Origin: an uncultured Bacilli bacterium
GTDB lineage: Bacteria; Bacillota_I; Bacilli_A; RF39; UBA660
Length of the DNA: 32,628 nt
Assembly (NCBI GenBank): GCA_947630575.1
Contig: CANRIB010000011.1
Coordinates: forward strand, 1 to 32,628
Direction: 5' to 3'
In this document: positions 18,396 through 26,878 of the stretch, piece after piece
Layout: each line of letters begins with the position of its first letter
Numbering within the stretch: position 1 is the stretch's first letter
The notes under the pieces: generated by a model
The model's input: only the letters and a program-made list of their open reading frames with translations
Database searches by the model: none
What the model was told of the DNA's origin: nothing
Position numbers and translations under genes: made by a program

Positions 18396-19091
18396 ATGGA
18401 AACTATAAACCAAGAAGTAGTATTAGCGAATGCTGAATTATGGAATGAATTACAAAAAAGGAGAAATATATTGTTAAGATCGGGATGTATTCAAAGAACA
18501 AATTTGACCAATCATTTCCAATATACATTTTCTGATGAAAATATCAAAAAAGAATTTTATGATATTTGTAATTTAATGGCCGATTTGGCAAGTGCCTGCA
18601 TAAGTAAAAGAGAAACGATAATTAAAAGTTCAAATGGACAAATGATAGCGACAGAAGATATAAATGAGTTTAATGATACATTGGTAGAATTGCAAAATTT
18701 AGTAAAAGTAAATAATGCTTCTGGAAAAATCTTTGATCCAACTTATGACGAAGGAAGTTATGAAATTGGAACTACTAATATAGACAGTATAATAGAACGT
18801 ATTAGCACTTTAACAAGTAGTAATTTAAGAGAAATAATAAATTTTGATGAGATAAACAATCTTTTAGCTGAAATATATATTTTAGAAAGAGAAATTAATG
18901 ATAGTTTAGAACATGCTAGTTTAGCGGAACATTTAAGAATTTATCAGTCTGGAATGTATGATAAATTTAATGAGTTGATAGTTATAGCAAGACCGATTGC
19001 TATCAATCAAGCAAAAAATTGTGGGGTTGATTCTGTTTCTGATAAATATGAAACAGAATTTGGGCCTATGAAATCAGAAAAGAAATTGTGA
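18396..19091 (+). CDS. Hypothetical protein
   Basis: 231-aa ORF with TTGAAA-16-TATAAT promoter (18340-18367) and AGGAGG SD. Confidence 0.65.
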   Translation: METINQEVVLANAELWNELQKRRNILLRSGCIQRTNLTNHFQYTFSDENIKKEFYDICNLMADLASACISKRETIIKSSNGQMIATEDINEFNDTLVELQNLVKVNNASGKIFDPTYDEGSYEIGTTNIDSIIERISTLTSSNLREIINFDEINNLLAEIYILEREINDSLEHASLAEHLRIYQSGMYDKFNELIVIARPIAINQAKNCGVDSVSDKYETEFGPMKSEKKL

Positions 19092-19458
19092 AAAAATTTT
19101 ATTATTAAGCATTTAGTTACTTTTATGTGGTTGTTATCCTAAAGAAGATGAAGATGGTTTGATAATAATCAGCAACCGGAAATAGAGTAAGCAATAGAAG
19201 AAAACTTTCCTGATGGCATCTATTATAGAAGTACAATATATTATTTTACAATTGGTGGCGATGATAGTAAACCATTTAATAGATTATTAACAGAAAAATG
19301 ATGGAAATAACTTAGATAAAATAATAAAAAATTTAAATGTCAGCATATTATATATAAATCATAATTATTTTGAATATTTAAAAAGATTTATTGAATAAAT
19401 ATTCTTATTTTAATACTAGTTATTTTATAATTAAAGCCAGAAATAAAACAATCTAAAG

Positions 19459-19492
19459 ACTAAGGTAATTTCTTTTTAATCTTAGTTTTTTT
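19459..19492 (+). terminator. Possible rho-independent terminator
   Basis: ACTAAG ... CTTAGT followed by a T-run. Confidence 0.4.
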
Positions 19493-19526
19493 CAAATAGA
19501 TAATTATTATTAAAAAACGTGAAATT

Positions 19527-19745
19527 ATGGTAAATTCAAGACATAAAAATAAAATGGTATTTTCGCCGTTACAAATATCTGCCTATTCTTCAGATAATAC
19601 TATCGAAACAGAAGAAGCAAAAAATAAAAGATTTTATTTAGGGGTCCAATTTCATCCTGAAAGTTTATATAAAAAATATGAAAATATGAAAAAGATATTT
19701 ATTAGCTTTTTAGAAGCTTACATTGAATATAAAAAGATAAAGTAA
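19527..19745 (+). pseudogene. C-terminal fragment of a class I glutamine amidotransferase / peptidase C26-like protein
   Basis: VNSRHKNKM...ISAYSSDNTIE...GVQFHPES matches the C-terminal part only; N-terminal nucleophile region absent. Confidence 0.6.
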
Positions 19746-19839
19746 TCGTTATATTTATAATGTTTTTAATAATGTAAGATCATTTATCAATAAACTGGCT
19801 ATGTAATATTATAAGTGAACTAATTAGTATATGGAGTTG

Positions 19840-20063
19840 AATATTGCCATTTGGCAAAAATAATAATAAATATAAAACAAAAGAATTAGGAATTGAAAAA
19901 ATGCAGATTTATGATTTAAGGGGAAGTTATGCAACTAAAATAATGATATAGATTAGGTTATAACAATGTTGAAACAATCGAAAATTATTATGTTATAATT
20001 TCTTTTGCTTCAAGGAAAGAAGTAAGCGAAAATTTGAGCAAACAATTTCTTCAAAGTTATTAA
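19840..20063 (+). pseudogene. Tyrosine recombinase/integrase C-terminal remnant
   Basis: IYDLRGSYATK then, after a deletion/frameshift, RLGYNNVETIENYYV...RKEVSENLSKQFLQSY*. Confidence 0.65.
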
Positions 20064-20093
20064 ATAAATTATAAATAAAAAGGATTAAAATCA

Positions 20094-20122
20094 TTGACTA
20101 AAGATACCGTTTGCGGTATAAT
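20094..20122 (+). promoter_or_regulatory. Promoter with palindromic operator for the fic gene
   Basis: TTGACT - 17 nt - TATAAT; palindrome ATACCG-TTTG-CGGTAT (20104-20119) inside the spacer and overlapping the -10. Confidence 0.65.
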
Positions 20123-20142
20123 TATCTTGAGAGGTGATATCT

Positions 20143-21069
20143 ATGGAATTTATGACTACAAAAGAGGCTGTTCTAAAATGGAATATTAGTGAAAGAAGAA
20201 TAAGAAAATTATTAAAAGAGGGAAGAATAGAAGGTGCAGTCAAAAACGGAAATAGTTGGAATATCCCAATTGATGCACTTAAACCAGTTGATAAAAGGAT
20301 TATAAAACCAGACCACAATGATTTTATTATTAATTTACCAGATAATTTTTTTGATGAAGTAGACAATTTAAAAAAAGAACTTGATAATAAAAGACCTATA
20401 CCAAAAGATACACTTAGAACCTTACAAGAAAAAATTAATCTGGAATGGACTTATAATAGTAATGGTATAGAAGGAAATACTATGACACTTAGAGAAACAC
20501 AAGTAGTTTTAGAAGGAATTACTGTTGGAGGAAAATCAATAAAGGAACACTTAGAAGTTATAAATCACGAACACGCAATTTTGTTTTTACAGACTATAGT
20601 AAAGGATAATGACCCAATTACTGAATGGAACATTAAAAATATACACACTCTTATATTAAAGGGAATTGATGATGAAAATGCAGGAAGATATAGAAATGAA
20701 AATGTAACTATAAAAGGAGCAACTCATATTCCTCCAGATTTTGTAAAAGTTCCTGAGTTAATGGAAAAATTAATTTTAAATTATAAAACTTGGAATAAAT
20801 ATCATCCAATAATTCAAGCTACATTATTGCATGGTGAACTTGTTAAAATTCATCCTTTCGTTGATGGAAATGGAAGAACATCAAGATTAATTATGAATTT
20901 AGATTTAATGAAGTATGGCTTTAATCCTGTAATTATAAAAAAAGAAAATAGATTACAATATTATGAAGCTTTAGATAAAGCCCATACAACGAAAGATTAT
21001 ACTGATTTTATCAAATTGATAAATGGATTAGAGATAGAAATGTTAAAGAAATATTTAGAATTATTGTAA
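20143..21069 (+). CDS. Fic family protein with N-terminal HTH-like domain
   Basis: Fic motif HPFVDGNGRTSR; inhibitory-type motif SNGIEGN; N-terminal TTKEAVLKWNISERRIRKLLKEGRIEG excisionase/HTH-like; SD GAGGTG. Confidence 0.88.
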   Translation: MEFMTTKEAVLKWNISERRIRKLLKEGRIEGAVKNGNSWNIPIDALKPVDKRIIKPDHNDFIINLPDNFFDEVDNLKKELDNKRPIPKDTLRTLQEKINLEWTYNSNGIEGNTMTLRETQVVLEGITVGGKSIKEHLEVINHEHAILFLQTIVKDNDPITEWNIKNIHTLILKGIDDENAGRYRNENVTIKGATHIPPDFVKVPELMEKLILNYKTWNKYHPIIQATLLHGELVKIHPFVDGNGRTSRLIMNLDLMKYGFNPVIIKKENRLQYYEALDKAHTTKDYTDFIKLINGLEIEMLKKYLELL

Positions 21070-21274
21070 GAGGAGTTTTTAATGGGGTATAATAATTATA
21101 TGTTGGGAAAAGAGATATTTCTAAACATATAATAAATATGTTGTGATAGTAAACAGATGCAAACAAAGTTTGCAAAATGTTTGCAAATGAAAAAGTATTT
21201 ATAGTAACAATAATAACACAAATATTATAAATATCAATGTTCCCAGTCTTGAAACTATTAGAAATAACATTAAC

Positions 21275-21370
21275 ATGATAAATGCCATAAATGCTATAAA
21301 TACTGGAATATCTTCAACATGTGGAAGTGGAAAAAAGTATAATAACTGTTGCGGGAAAAGAGATAAATAA
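21275..21370 (+). pseudogene. SEC-C motif fragment
   Basis: MINAINAINTGISSTCGSGKKYNNCCGKRDK*; resembles the SecA C-terminal zinc motif without the rest of a protein. Confidence 0.5.
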
Positions 21371-21521
21371 AGGATTTTTAAAAGATTTTAATTAATAAAA
21401 ATTTAATCTAATTTAAATTTTGTCCATAAAAAAAAATCCAAAAAATGGTAAAAAATATGTAAAATATAGGGTGCCACCATATTATAAATGGTTGGTATCT
21501 TTAAGATTTAAGGAGGTATAA

Positions 21522-22123
21522 ATGGAAAATAAAAAAGATTTTAATAATATAATTATTTATCAGTCAGAGGATGGAGAACTAAAATTGATGTAAAATTAGA
21601 GAATGAAACTATTTGGTTATCTCAACAACAAATGGCTGAATTATATAAAACAACTAAACAAAATATAAGTTTACATATTAAAAATATATTTGAAGAACAT
21701 GAATTAGATGAAAATTCAACTGTAAAGGAATTCTTGACAGTTCAAAGTGAAGGCAGTAGAAATGTAGAAAGAAATGTTAAATATTATAATTTAGATATGA
21801 TAATTTCTTTAGGATATCGTATTAAATCCAAAATAGCTACTAATTTTAGAAAATGGGCTACTGAAAGATTGAAAGAATATATGATTAAAGGATTCACATT
21901 AGATGATGAACGCCTTAAAGGCAATGCTGGTGGTAATTACTGGAAAGAATTATTAGCTAGAATAAAGGATATCAGATCTTCAGAAAAAGTTCTTTACCGT
22001 CAAGTTTTAGATTTATATGCCACTAAATTATTACCTGATTATAAAATTGAATGGAAATTTAGTGAGGAAAAAGTGCCAATTCCCGAACTTGAAAATAAAA
22101 TTGTTAAAACATTTTTTAATTAA
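21522..22123 (+). pseudogene. RhuM-family protein, frameshifted and 3'-truncated
   Basis: AGGAGG SD + MENKKDFNNIIIYQSEDG.. then -1 shift to IDVKLENETIWLSQQQMAELYKTTKQNISLHIKNIFEEHELDENSTVKEFLTVQSEGSRNVERNVKYYNLDMIISLGYRI; ends abruptly at IVKTFFN. Confidence 0.8.
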
Positions 22124-22187
22124 TATTTTTAATAATTGAGTTTTAGTGTTTTTAAAAAAAGATGGTTAATAAGTTTTACCATTTTTT

Positions 22188-22826
22188 TTAGTTTTTAAAA
22201 CTAGCATCTAAATAATAGATTGGTCTTTTTTCTTCATAGTATTTTTTTTCAAAATTAGTCATTATATTAGGTATAGGTATTTCATTATTATGTAAATCTA
22301 GACTAACACGGTCAAAAACATACCAATAATTAGATAATGTTTCGAGAGAATAAGCAAAGAATCCTTTATTGTCTGTTTTTAAAATTATATGTTTATCTTT
22401 TTTAAATATTTTATCATAAAGTTTTAAGAAGCTTTCATGGGTGAATCTTTTCTTTTCGTCTATTTTTTTGGGCCAAGGTTCAGAGAAGGTTAAGTATATA
22501 GTGTTTATTTCTTTACCAAATATTTTGTCTATTTCTTTCGCGTCACAGTTAATTAATTTTAAGTTAGGTAATTTTTCTTTAGATAATTTTTCTACGGCTT
22601 TAACCATTTGATTAATATTTAATTCTAAACCAATAAAGTTACGATTAGGATAGTTTTTAGCCATATTTATGATAAATTCCCCACGTCCCATGCCAAGCTC
22701 TAAATTTATAGGATTGTTATTACCAAATAGTTCATGCCATTTATTTTTATAGTTTGTTGGTTTTTTTACTAAATAATCAGAGTTATTAACAATTATATCA
22801 GCATTTTTAAATTTTACATATTCCAT
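22188..22826 (-). CDS. trmB: tRNA (guanosine(46)-N7)-methyltransferase
   Basis: LELGMGRGEFIINMA, FIGLELN, YLTFSEPWPKK, KRFTHESFL, LKTDNKGFF. Confidence 0.94.
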   Translation of the reverse strand: MEYVKFKNADIIVNNSDYLVKKPTNYKNKWHELFGNNNPINLELGMGRGEFIINMAKNYPNRNFIGLELNINQMVKAVEKLSKEKLPNLKLINCDAKEIDKIFGKEINTIYLTFSEPWPKKIDEKKRFTHESFLKLYDKIFKKDKHIILKTDNKGFFAYSLETLSNYWYVFDRVSLDLHNNEIPIPNIMTNFEKKYYEEKRPIYYLDASFKN

Positions 22827-22941
22827 AAAATCACGTCCTAGATTTATTATAGCAAATAATGATTATTTTTGCAAATTAGTTATTAAGAGGTGGTAAAGAT
22901 TTTTATGTTTTGATATAATAAATATATAAAAGAGGGATAAT

Positions 22942-24010
22942 ATGGATAATAAAGAAAAGTTAGATATGCTTAATAATTTAGAATTGAGAGTAAAAGATAT
23001 TGGGAGGTCACTTTGACATAGATGAGTTAAATAAAGAAAAAGAAAAATTAGATTTAGAGGTAAAAAAAGAAGATTTTTGGAATAATGTTTCTCAAGCTAA
23101 TAGTACTTATCAACATTTGAAAAATATAAATAAGAAATTAAAATTATATAATGATTTATTAGATAATCTTGGTTTATTAAAAGAATTGTTAAAGTTAGAA
23201 GATGTTGATATTTTAGAGATTGAAGAGTTAAAAAGACAAGTGGAAGAATTGGAAATAAATACTTTGTTAAATGGAAAATATGATGGTAACAATTGTTATT
23301 TAGAGATACATCCAGGAGCTGGGGGTACAGAATCGTGTGATTGGGCTAGTATGTTACTTAGGATGTATCAAAGATTTTTAGAAAAGAATAATTATAAATA
23401 TAAAGTTATTGATATTCAAGATGGAGAAGAAGCGGGAATTAAAAGTGTTACTTTATACATTGAGGGAGAATATGCTTATGGGTATTTAAAAAATGAAACG
23501 GGAGTTCATAGATTAGTTAGAATATCACCATTTGATGCTAATAAGAGAAGACATACTTCTTTTGCTTCGGTGATGGTTACACCAGAATTTGATAGTGATG
23601 TTAATATTGAGATAAAGGATGAAGATTTAAAAATTGATGTTTATCATTCTAGTGGAGCGGGAGGACAATCTGTTAATACTTCTAATAGTGCAGTTCGAAT
23701 TACACATTTACCAACAAAAACAGTTGTTACTTGTCAAACAGAAAGAAGTCAACTTCGAAATAAAGAAATTGCAATGCAAATCCTTAGAAATAAACTTTAT
23801 CAACAATTAGCGTTAGAACAAGAAGAAGAGAAAAAAAATATTACAGGGGATGTTAGTAATATTGATTTTGGAAGTCAAATTAGGAGTTATATATTAGAAC
23901 CTTATAAGTTAGTTAAGGATTATAGATCTAAATATGAAAGTTCGGAACCTTATAAGGTTTTAGATGGAGATATTAAAGGATTAATAGAAAGTGTACTAAA
24001 AATAAAATAG
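22942..24010 (+). CDS. prfB: Peptide chain release factor 2 with programmed +1 frameshift
   Basis: ATG at 22942, 24 codons to GGG AGG TCA CTT TGA C; +1 frame continues DIDELNKEKEK...; GGQ motif SSGAGGQSVNTSNSAVRITH. Confidence 0.95.
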
Positions 24011-24034
24011 CTCGGAGGATAAGCTATTTTTTTA
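24005..24034 (+). terminator. prfB terminator
   Basis: AAATAGCT ... AGCTATTT plus T-run. Confidence 0.75.
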
Positions 24035-24043
24035 TGCGAAATT

Positions 24044-24427
24044 TTATAATAATATTTTTTTATTACATTTGGGACATGTTAATTTTATTTTTTTACTAGT
24101 TAATTCGTGGATATTGTTTAATATTTTTATTAATTCAATGGGTATTTCAGTATGATAATTACAATATTCACATTTTATTTCTTTGTTTTTAATAATTTCT
24201 TTATTGTCTTTAGGTAATAAATTTAACATGTTGGTGTTTAGAGCTTTGGCGATATTATTTAGGGCACTTATTGAAAACGATTGATAAGTTCGGCTTTCAA
24301 TGTTAGCAATAAATGATAATGAGTAATTAGTAAGTTCGGCTAATTTTTCTTGTGTTATACCTAAATTTTTACGTCTTTTTTTTATGTTTTTGCCTATTAT
24401 GTTATATAGTTCTAAATCATTTTCCAT
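24044..24427 (-). CDS. XRE-family regulator with C-terminal zinc-ribbon
   Basis: GKNIKKRRKNLGITQEKLAELTNYSLSFIANIES HTH; CEYC...CPKC. Confidence 0.85.
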   Translation of the reverse strand: MENDLELYNIIGKNIKKRRKNLGITQEKLAELTNYSLSFIANIESRTYQSFSISALNNIAKALNTNMLNLLPKDNKEIIKNKEIKCEYCNYHTEIPIELIKILNNIHELTSKKIKLTCPKCNKKILL

Positions 24428-24472
24428 TTCGCATCACGTATAAATATTATCACATTTGAAGGTCGAAATTTG

Positions 24473-24913
24473 TCACATTTTGGCGGGAAAGTTGTTTTTT
24501 GGCAATAATTTTTTGCCACATTTGGGACAGGTAAATGTTGGATAAAGTTCTTTACTTTTTCCTACCGCGTATATAAATTCGAAAACATCAATTATTTCTA
24601 TTGGTAAATCTAGGGTATTTCCACATTTTTCGCAGGTATATTCAACACTTTTCATGTTAGTATCACTCCCTAGTTTGTTGTTATCATAACATAGTTCGTG
24701 AAGACCAACTCCAAGTGCAGAAGCAATTCGCCATAGAGCTCCAAGGGAAAAAGTTTGGTGGGTAGAAGATTCAATGTTGGCAATAAATGATGGGGAATAA
24801 TTTACTAATTCGGCTAGATCATCTTGGGTTAATCCTCGCATTTTACGGTATTTTTTTATATTTTTTCCTACAAAACCATAAACGTAGTTTTCGTCGTTTC
24901 TATTAAACCTCAT
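24473..24913 (-). CDS. XRE-family regulator with C-terminal zinc-ribbon (paralog of 24044..24427)
   Basis: GKNIKKYRKMRGLTQDDLAELVNYSPSFIANIESSTHQTFSLGAL; CEKCG...CPKCGKK. Confidence 0.87.
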   Translation of the reverse strand: MRFNRNDENYVYGFVGKNIKKYRKMRGLTQDDLAELVNYSPSFIANIESSTHQTFSLGALWRIASALGVGLHELCYDNNKLGSDTNMKSVEYTCEKCGNTLDLPIEIIDVFEFIYAVGKSKELYPTFTCPKCGKKLLPKNNFPAKM

Positions 24914-24970
24914 GATACTACCACCTACTACATTTTTATTATAATATCCAATCGTTTACAAGTTACTAAC

Positions 24971-25019
24971 ATAAATAGTAGAACTTTTATAAAAAGTTCT
25001 ATAAATGGTAGACTTTTTT
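24971..25019. repeat. Direct/inverted repeat between divergent XRE and surface-protein genes
   Basis: AGAACTTTT-ATA-AAAAGTTCT perfect 9-bp inverted repeat; ATAAATaGTAGAaCTTTT / ATAAATgGTAGACTTTTTT direct repeat. Confidence 0.55.
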
Positions 25020-25083
25020 GTGGATATGTGATATATTTTAGGAGAATAAGGAAGTAAATTGTCAATAGAAGGGAGAAAAAATA

Positions 25084-26649
25084 ATGAAATTTGAAACCTT
25101 AAATTCAGGGAAATCGAGGTTTTGGAAACGATTTTGCCTAGGTGCATTCGGCTTTTCCCTTGTTCTAGTTGGATTATTGCTGTTCTATAGGTCATATGCA
25201 AGTTATAGAGTGACGGCAAATGTTCAATTGGTTAATGGAAATGTAAGTTATTCTTTGGCAGATTTTAATTTGATGGCTATTTATTTGGAGCAGAAAGACG
25301 GTTCAGGTAAGGGAAATGGAACGTATAAACTTAGTCCTGACGGGAGCGTTCCATCAACTGGATATAAATTAAAGTCATTAGGTACTAATACTAACGACTC
25401 TTATTGTATGGTAGGTACTACTAAAAATCCTAGTGGATTGGAAATTTCGTACCAAAATGGAGGAGTGAATGTTACTGGTATAAAAAAGCAAGGAACAAAA
25501 TGTTATTTTTATTTTGCAGTTGGAAGTAGTGGAGATCCTGATAGTACATTAGCAAATTTAAAAATAACAAAAATTGATGGAACATTAGCTAGTTCAATAA
25601 CAGGTCCAAGTTGTAAAAGCGATTCTAATAATTGTGGCGGTAGCGGAAACAATATGAAACAGAATGGTGTATTTGAAACAGTGGATGATTATGGAAAAAC
25701 ATATGTATTTAGAGGAACATTGGATAATAACTGGGTCAAATTTGGAAAATTCAAATCTTCAACTACAAATTATAGCAGTGATAATGGTAAAGACATATGG
25801 TGGAGAATTATTAGAATAAATGGTAATGGAACAATTAGATTAATATATGCTGGAGCATATAATTCAGGGAGTACACCAAATAATAATGGAACAAATTTAT
25901 CAATAGGAAATAAAGAATATAATAAGCAGTATGGTGATAACACATACGTAGGATTTACAAATACTGGTGGTACTACAAACAATTATACTGATGCACATAA
26001 AGGAAGTAATGATAGTGACATAAAGAAAGTATTAGATGAATGGTGGACAGATACGAATTTAGGAGAACAAGCTCAAATAGACCATATAGATGATGGCACA
26101 GGATTTTGTAATGATAGAGAACTATCAGAAAAAGCTCATAGTTCATATTTAGGAAAAGGCTCGAATGCAGGATATGGAACTCAACAAACAGCATATGCAC
26201 CATGGGATAGGTTACTACAAAGTGGTAGTACTAGTGCTGCAACAGATCAAAAGCCATCATTAAAATGTACTAACTTAGAAAGAGATTTGTATACAGGACG
26301 GAATGCTAAAGATATAACAACATCAGATGGAAAAACAATAAAAGGAAATAAGAAACTAACAAATCCAGTAGGCTTAATAACAAGTGATGAAGTAGTATTT
26401 GCTGGGGGATATATGTATCAAAATAATACAGAGTATTGGTTATATACAAACCAATATTATTGGACAATGTCTCCGTTTGACTTTAGCAGCGGCTATGCTC
26501 AGGTGTTCATTGTGAATACGAATGGCTACCTCAACAACCACGCGAGCGTGAACAACGCGAACGTCGGTGTGCGCCCAGTAATAAATCTGGAGGCTGATAC
26601 AACATTCACGGGTGGAGGTACAAAAGGTAGCCCATTTGTACCAAGTTAG
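25084..26649 (+). CDS. Membrane-anchored surface protein with C-terminal variable, lectin-fold-like domain
   Basis: 521-aa ORF with N-terminal TM; paralog of 86..1651; C-terminal YYWTMSPFDF...VFIVNTNGYLNNHASVNNANVGVRPVINLEADT. Confidence 0.88.
   Translation: MKFETLNSGKSRFWKRFCLGAFGFSLVLVGLLLFYRSYASYRVTANVQLVNGNVSYSLADFNLMAIYLEQKDGSGKGNGTYKLSPDGSVPSTGYKLKSLGTNTNDSYCMVGTTKNPSGLEISYQNGGVNVTGIKKQGTKCYFYFAVGSSGDPDSTLANLKITKIDGTLASSITGPSCKSDSNNCGGSGNNMKQNGVFETVDDYGKTYVFRGTLDNNWVKFGKFKSSTTNYSSDNGKDIWWRIIRINGNGTIRLIYAGAYNSGSTPNNNGTNLSIGNKEYNKQYGDNTYVGFTNTGGTTNNYTDAHKGSNDSDIKKVLDEWWTDTNLGEQAQIDHIDDGTGFCNDRELSEKAHSSYLGKGSNAGYGTQQTAYAPWDRLLQSGSTSAATDQKPSLKCTNLERDLYTGRNAKDITTSDGKTIKGNKKLTNPVGLITSDEVVFAGGYMYQNNTEYWLYTNQYYWTMSPFDFSSGYAQVFIVNTNGYLNNHASVNNANVGVRPVINLEADTTFTGGGTKGSPFVPS
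26470..26577 (+). other. Variable-region-like block (VR2), 36 codons
   Basis: tctccgtttgactttagcagcggctatgctcaggtgttc...ggtgtgcgccca; near-copy of 26879..26980. Confidence 0.65.
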
Positions 26650-26661
26650 TGGTACAAATGG
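26632..26661. repeat. 11-bp perfect inverted repeat straddling the stop codon
   Basis: CCATTTGTACC-aagttagt-GGTACAAATGG. Confidence 0.8.
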
Positions 26662-26693
26662 AGAAATACACTTTTCAAGGAGTGTAGCGTGGT

Positions 26694-26721
26694 GGTTCAA
26701 AATGACTCTTCATTTTGGACC
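26694..26721. repeat. 12-bp inverted repeat (one G:U) with tetraloop
   Basis: GGTTCAAAATGA-CTCT-TCATTTTGGACC. Confidence 0.7.
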
Positions 26722-26839
26722 TTCTCACCAAAGTTATGTATAATATAATATATCCAAATTTGCAAAACTTGTTTTGCAAGAATAAATTTTTTGAATTCAG
26801 GTATAGTCGGCAACTTGTTGTCGACTTTTACATTTGTTG

Positions 26840-26848
26840 TGATATAAT
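26840..26848 (+). promoter_or_regulatory. Extended -10 promoter upstream of the AAC-rich cassette
   Basis: TGATATAAT (TG-N-TATAAT); weak -35 TTGTCG at 26818, 19-nt spacer; no matching ORF downstream. Confidence 0.5.
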
Positions 26849-26878
26849 TAAGAGGGTTAATCTAAAGAATTATGCGAG

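Noticed and set aside
19100-19440. Lipoprotein-like fragment (LLLCGCYPKEDEDG) after the 231-aa ORF
   Set aside because: Interrupted by stops and too short to assign; treated as background decay of the island.
26632-26661. Inverted repeat read as rho-independent terminator
   Set aside because: No T-run follows the stem (next bases AGAAATACAC).
26440-26700. 86-aa antisense ORF over the variable block (and other antisense ORFs at 25770, 25973)
   Set aside because: Antisense to a well-supported gene; open frame explained by composition.
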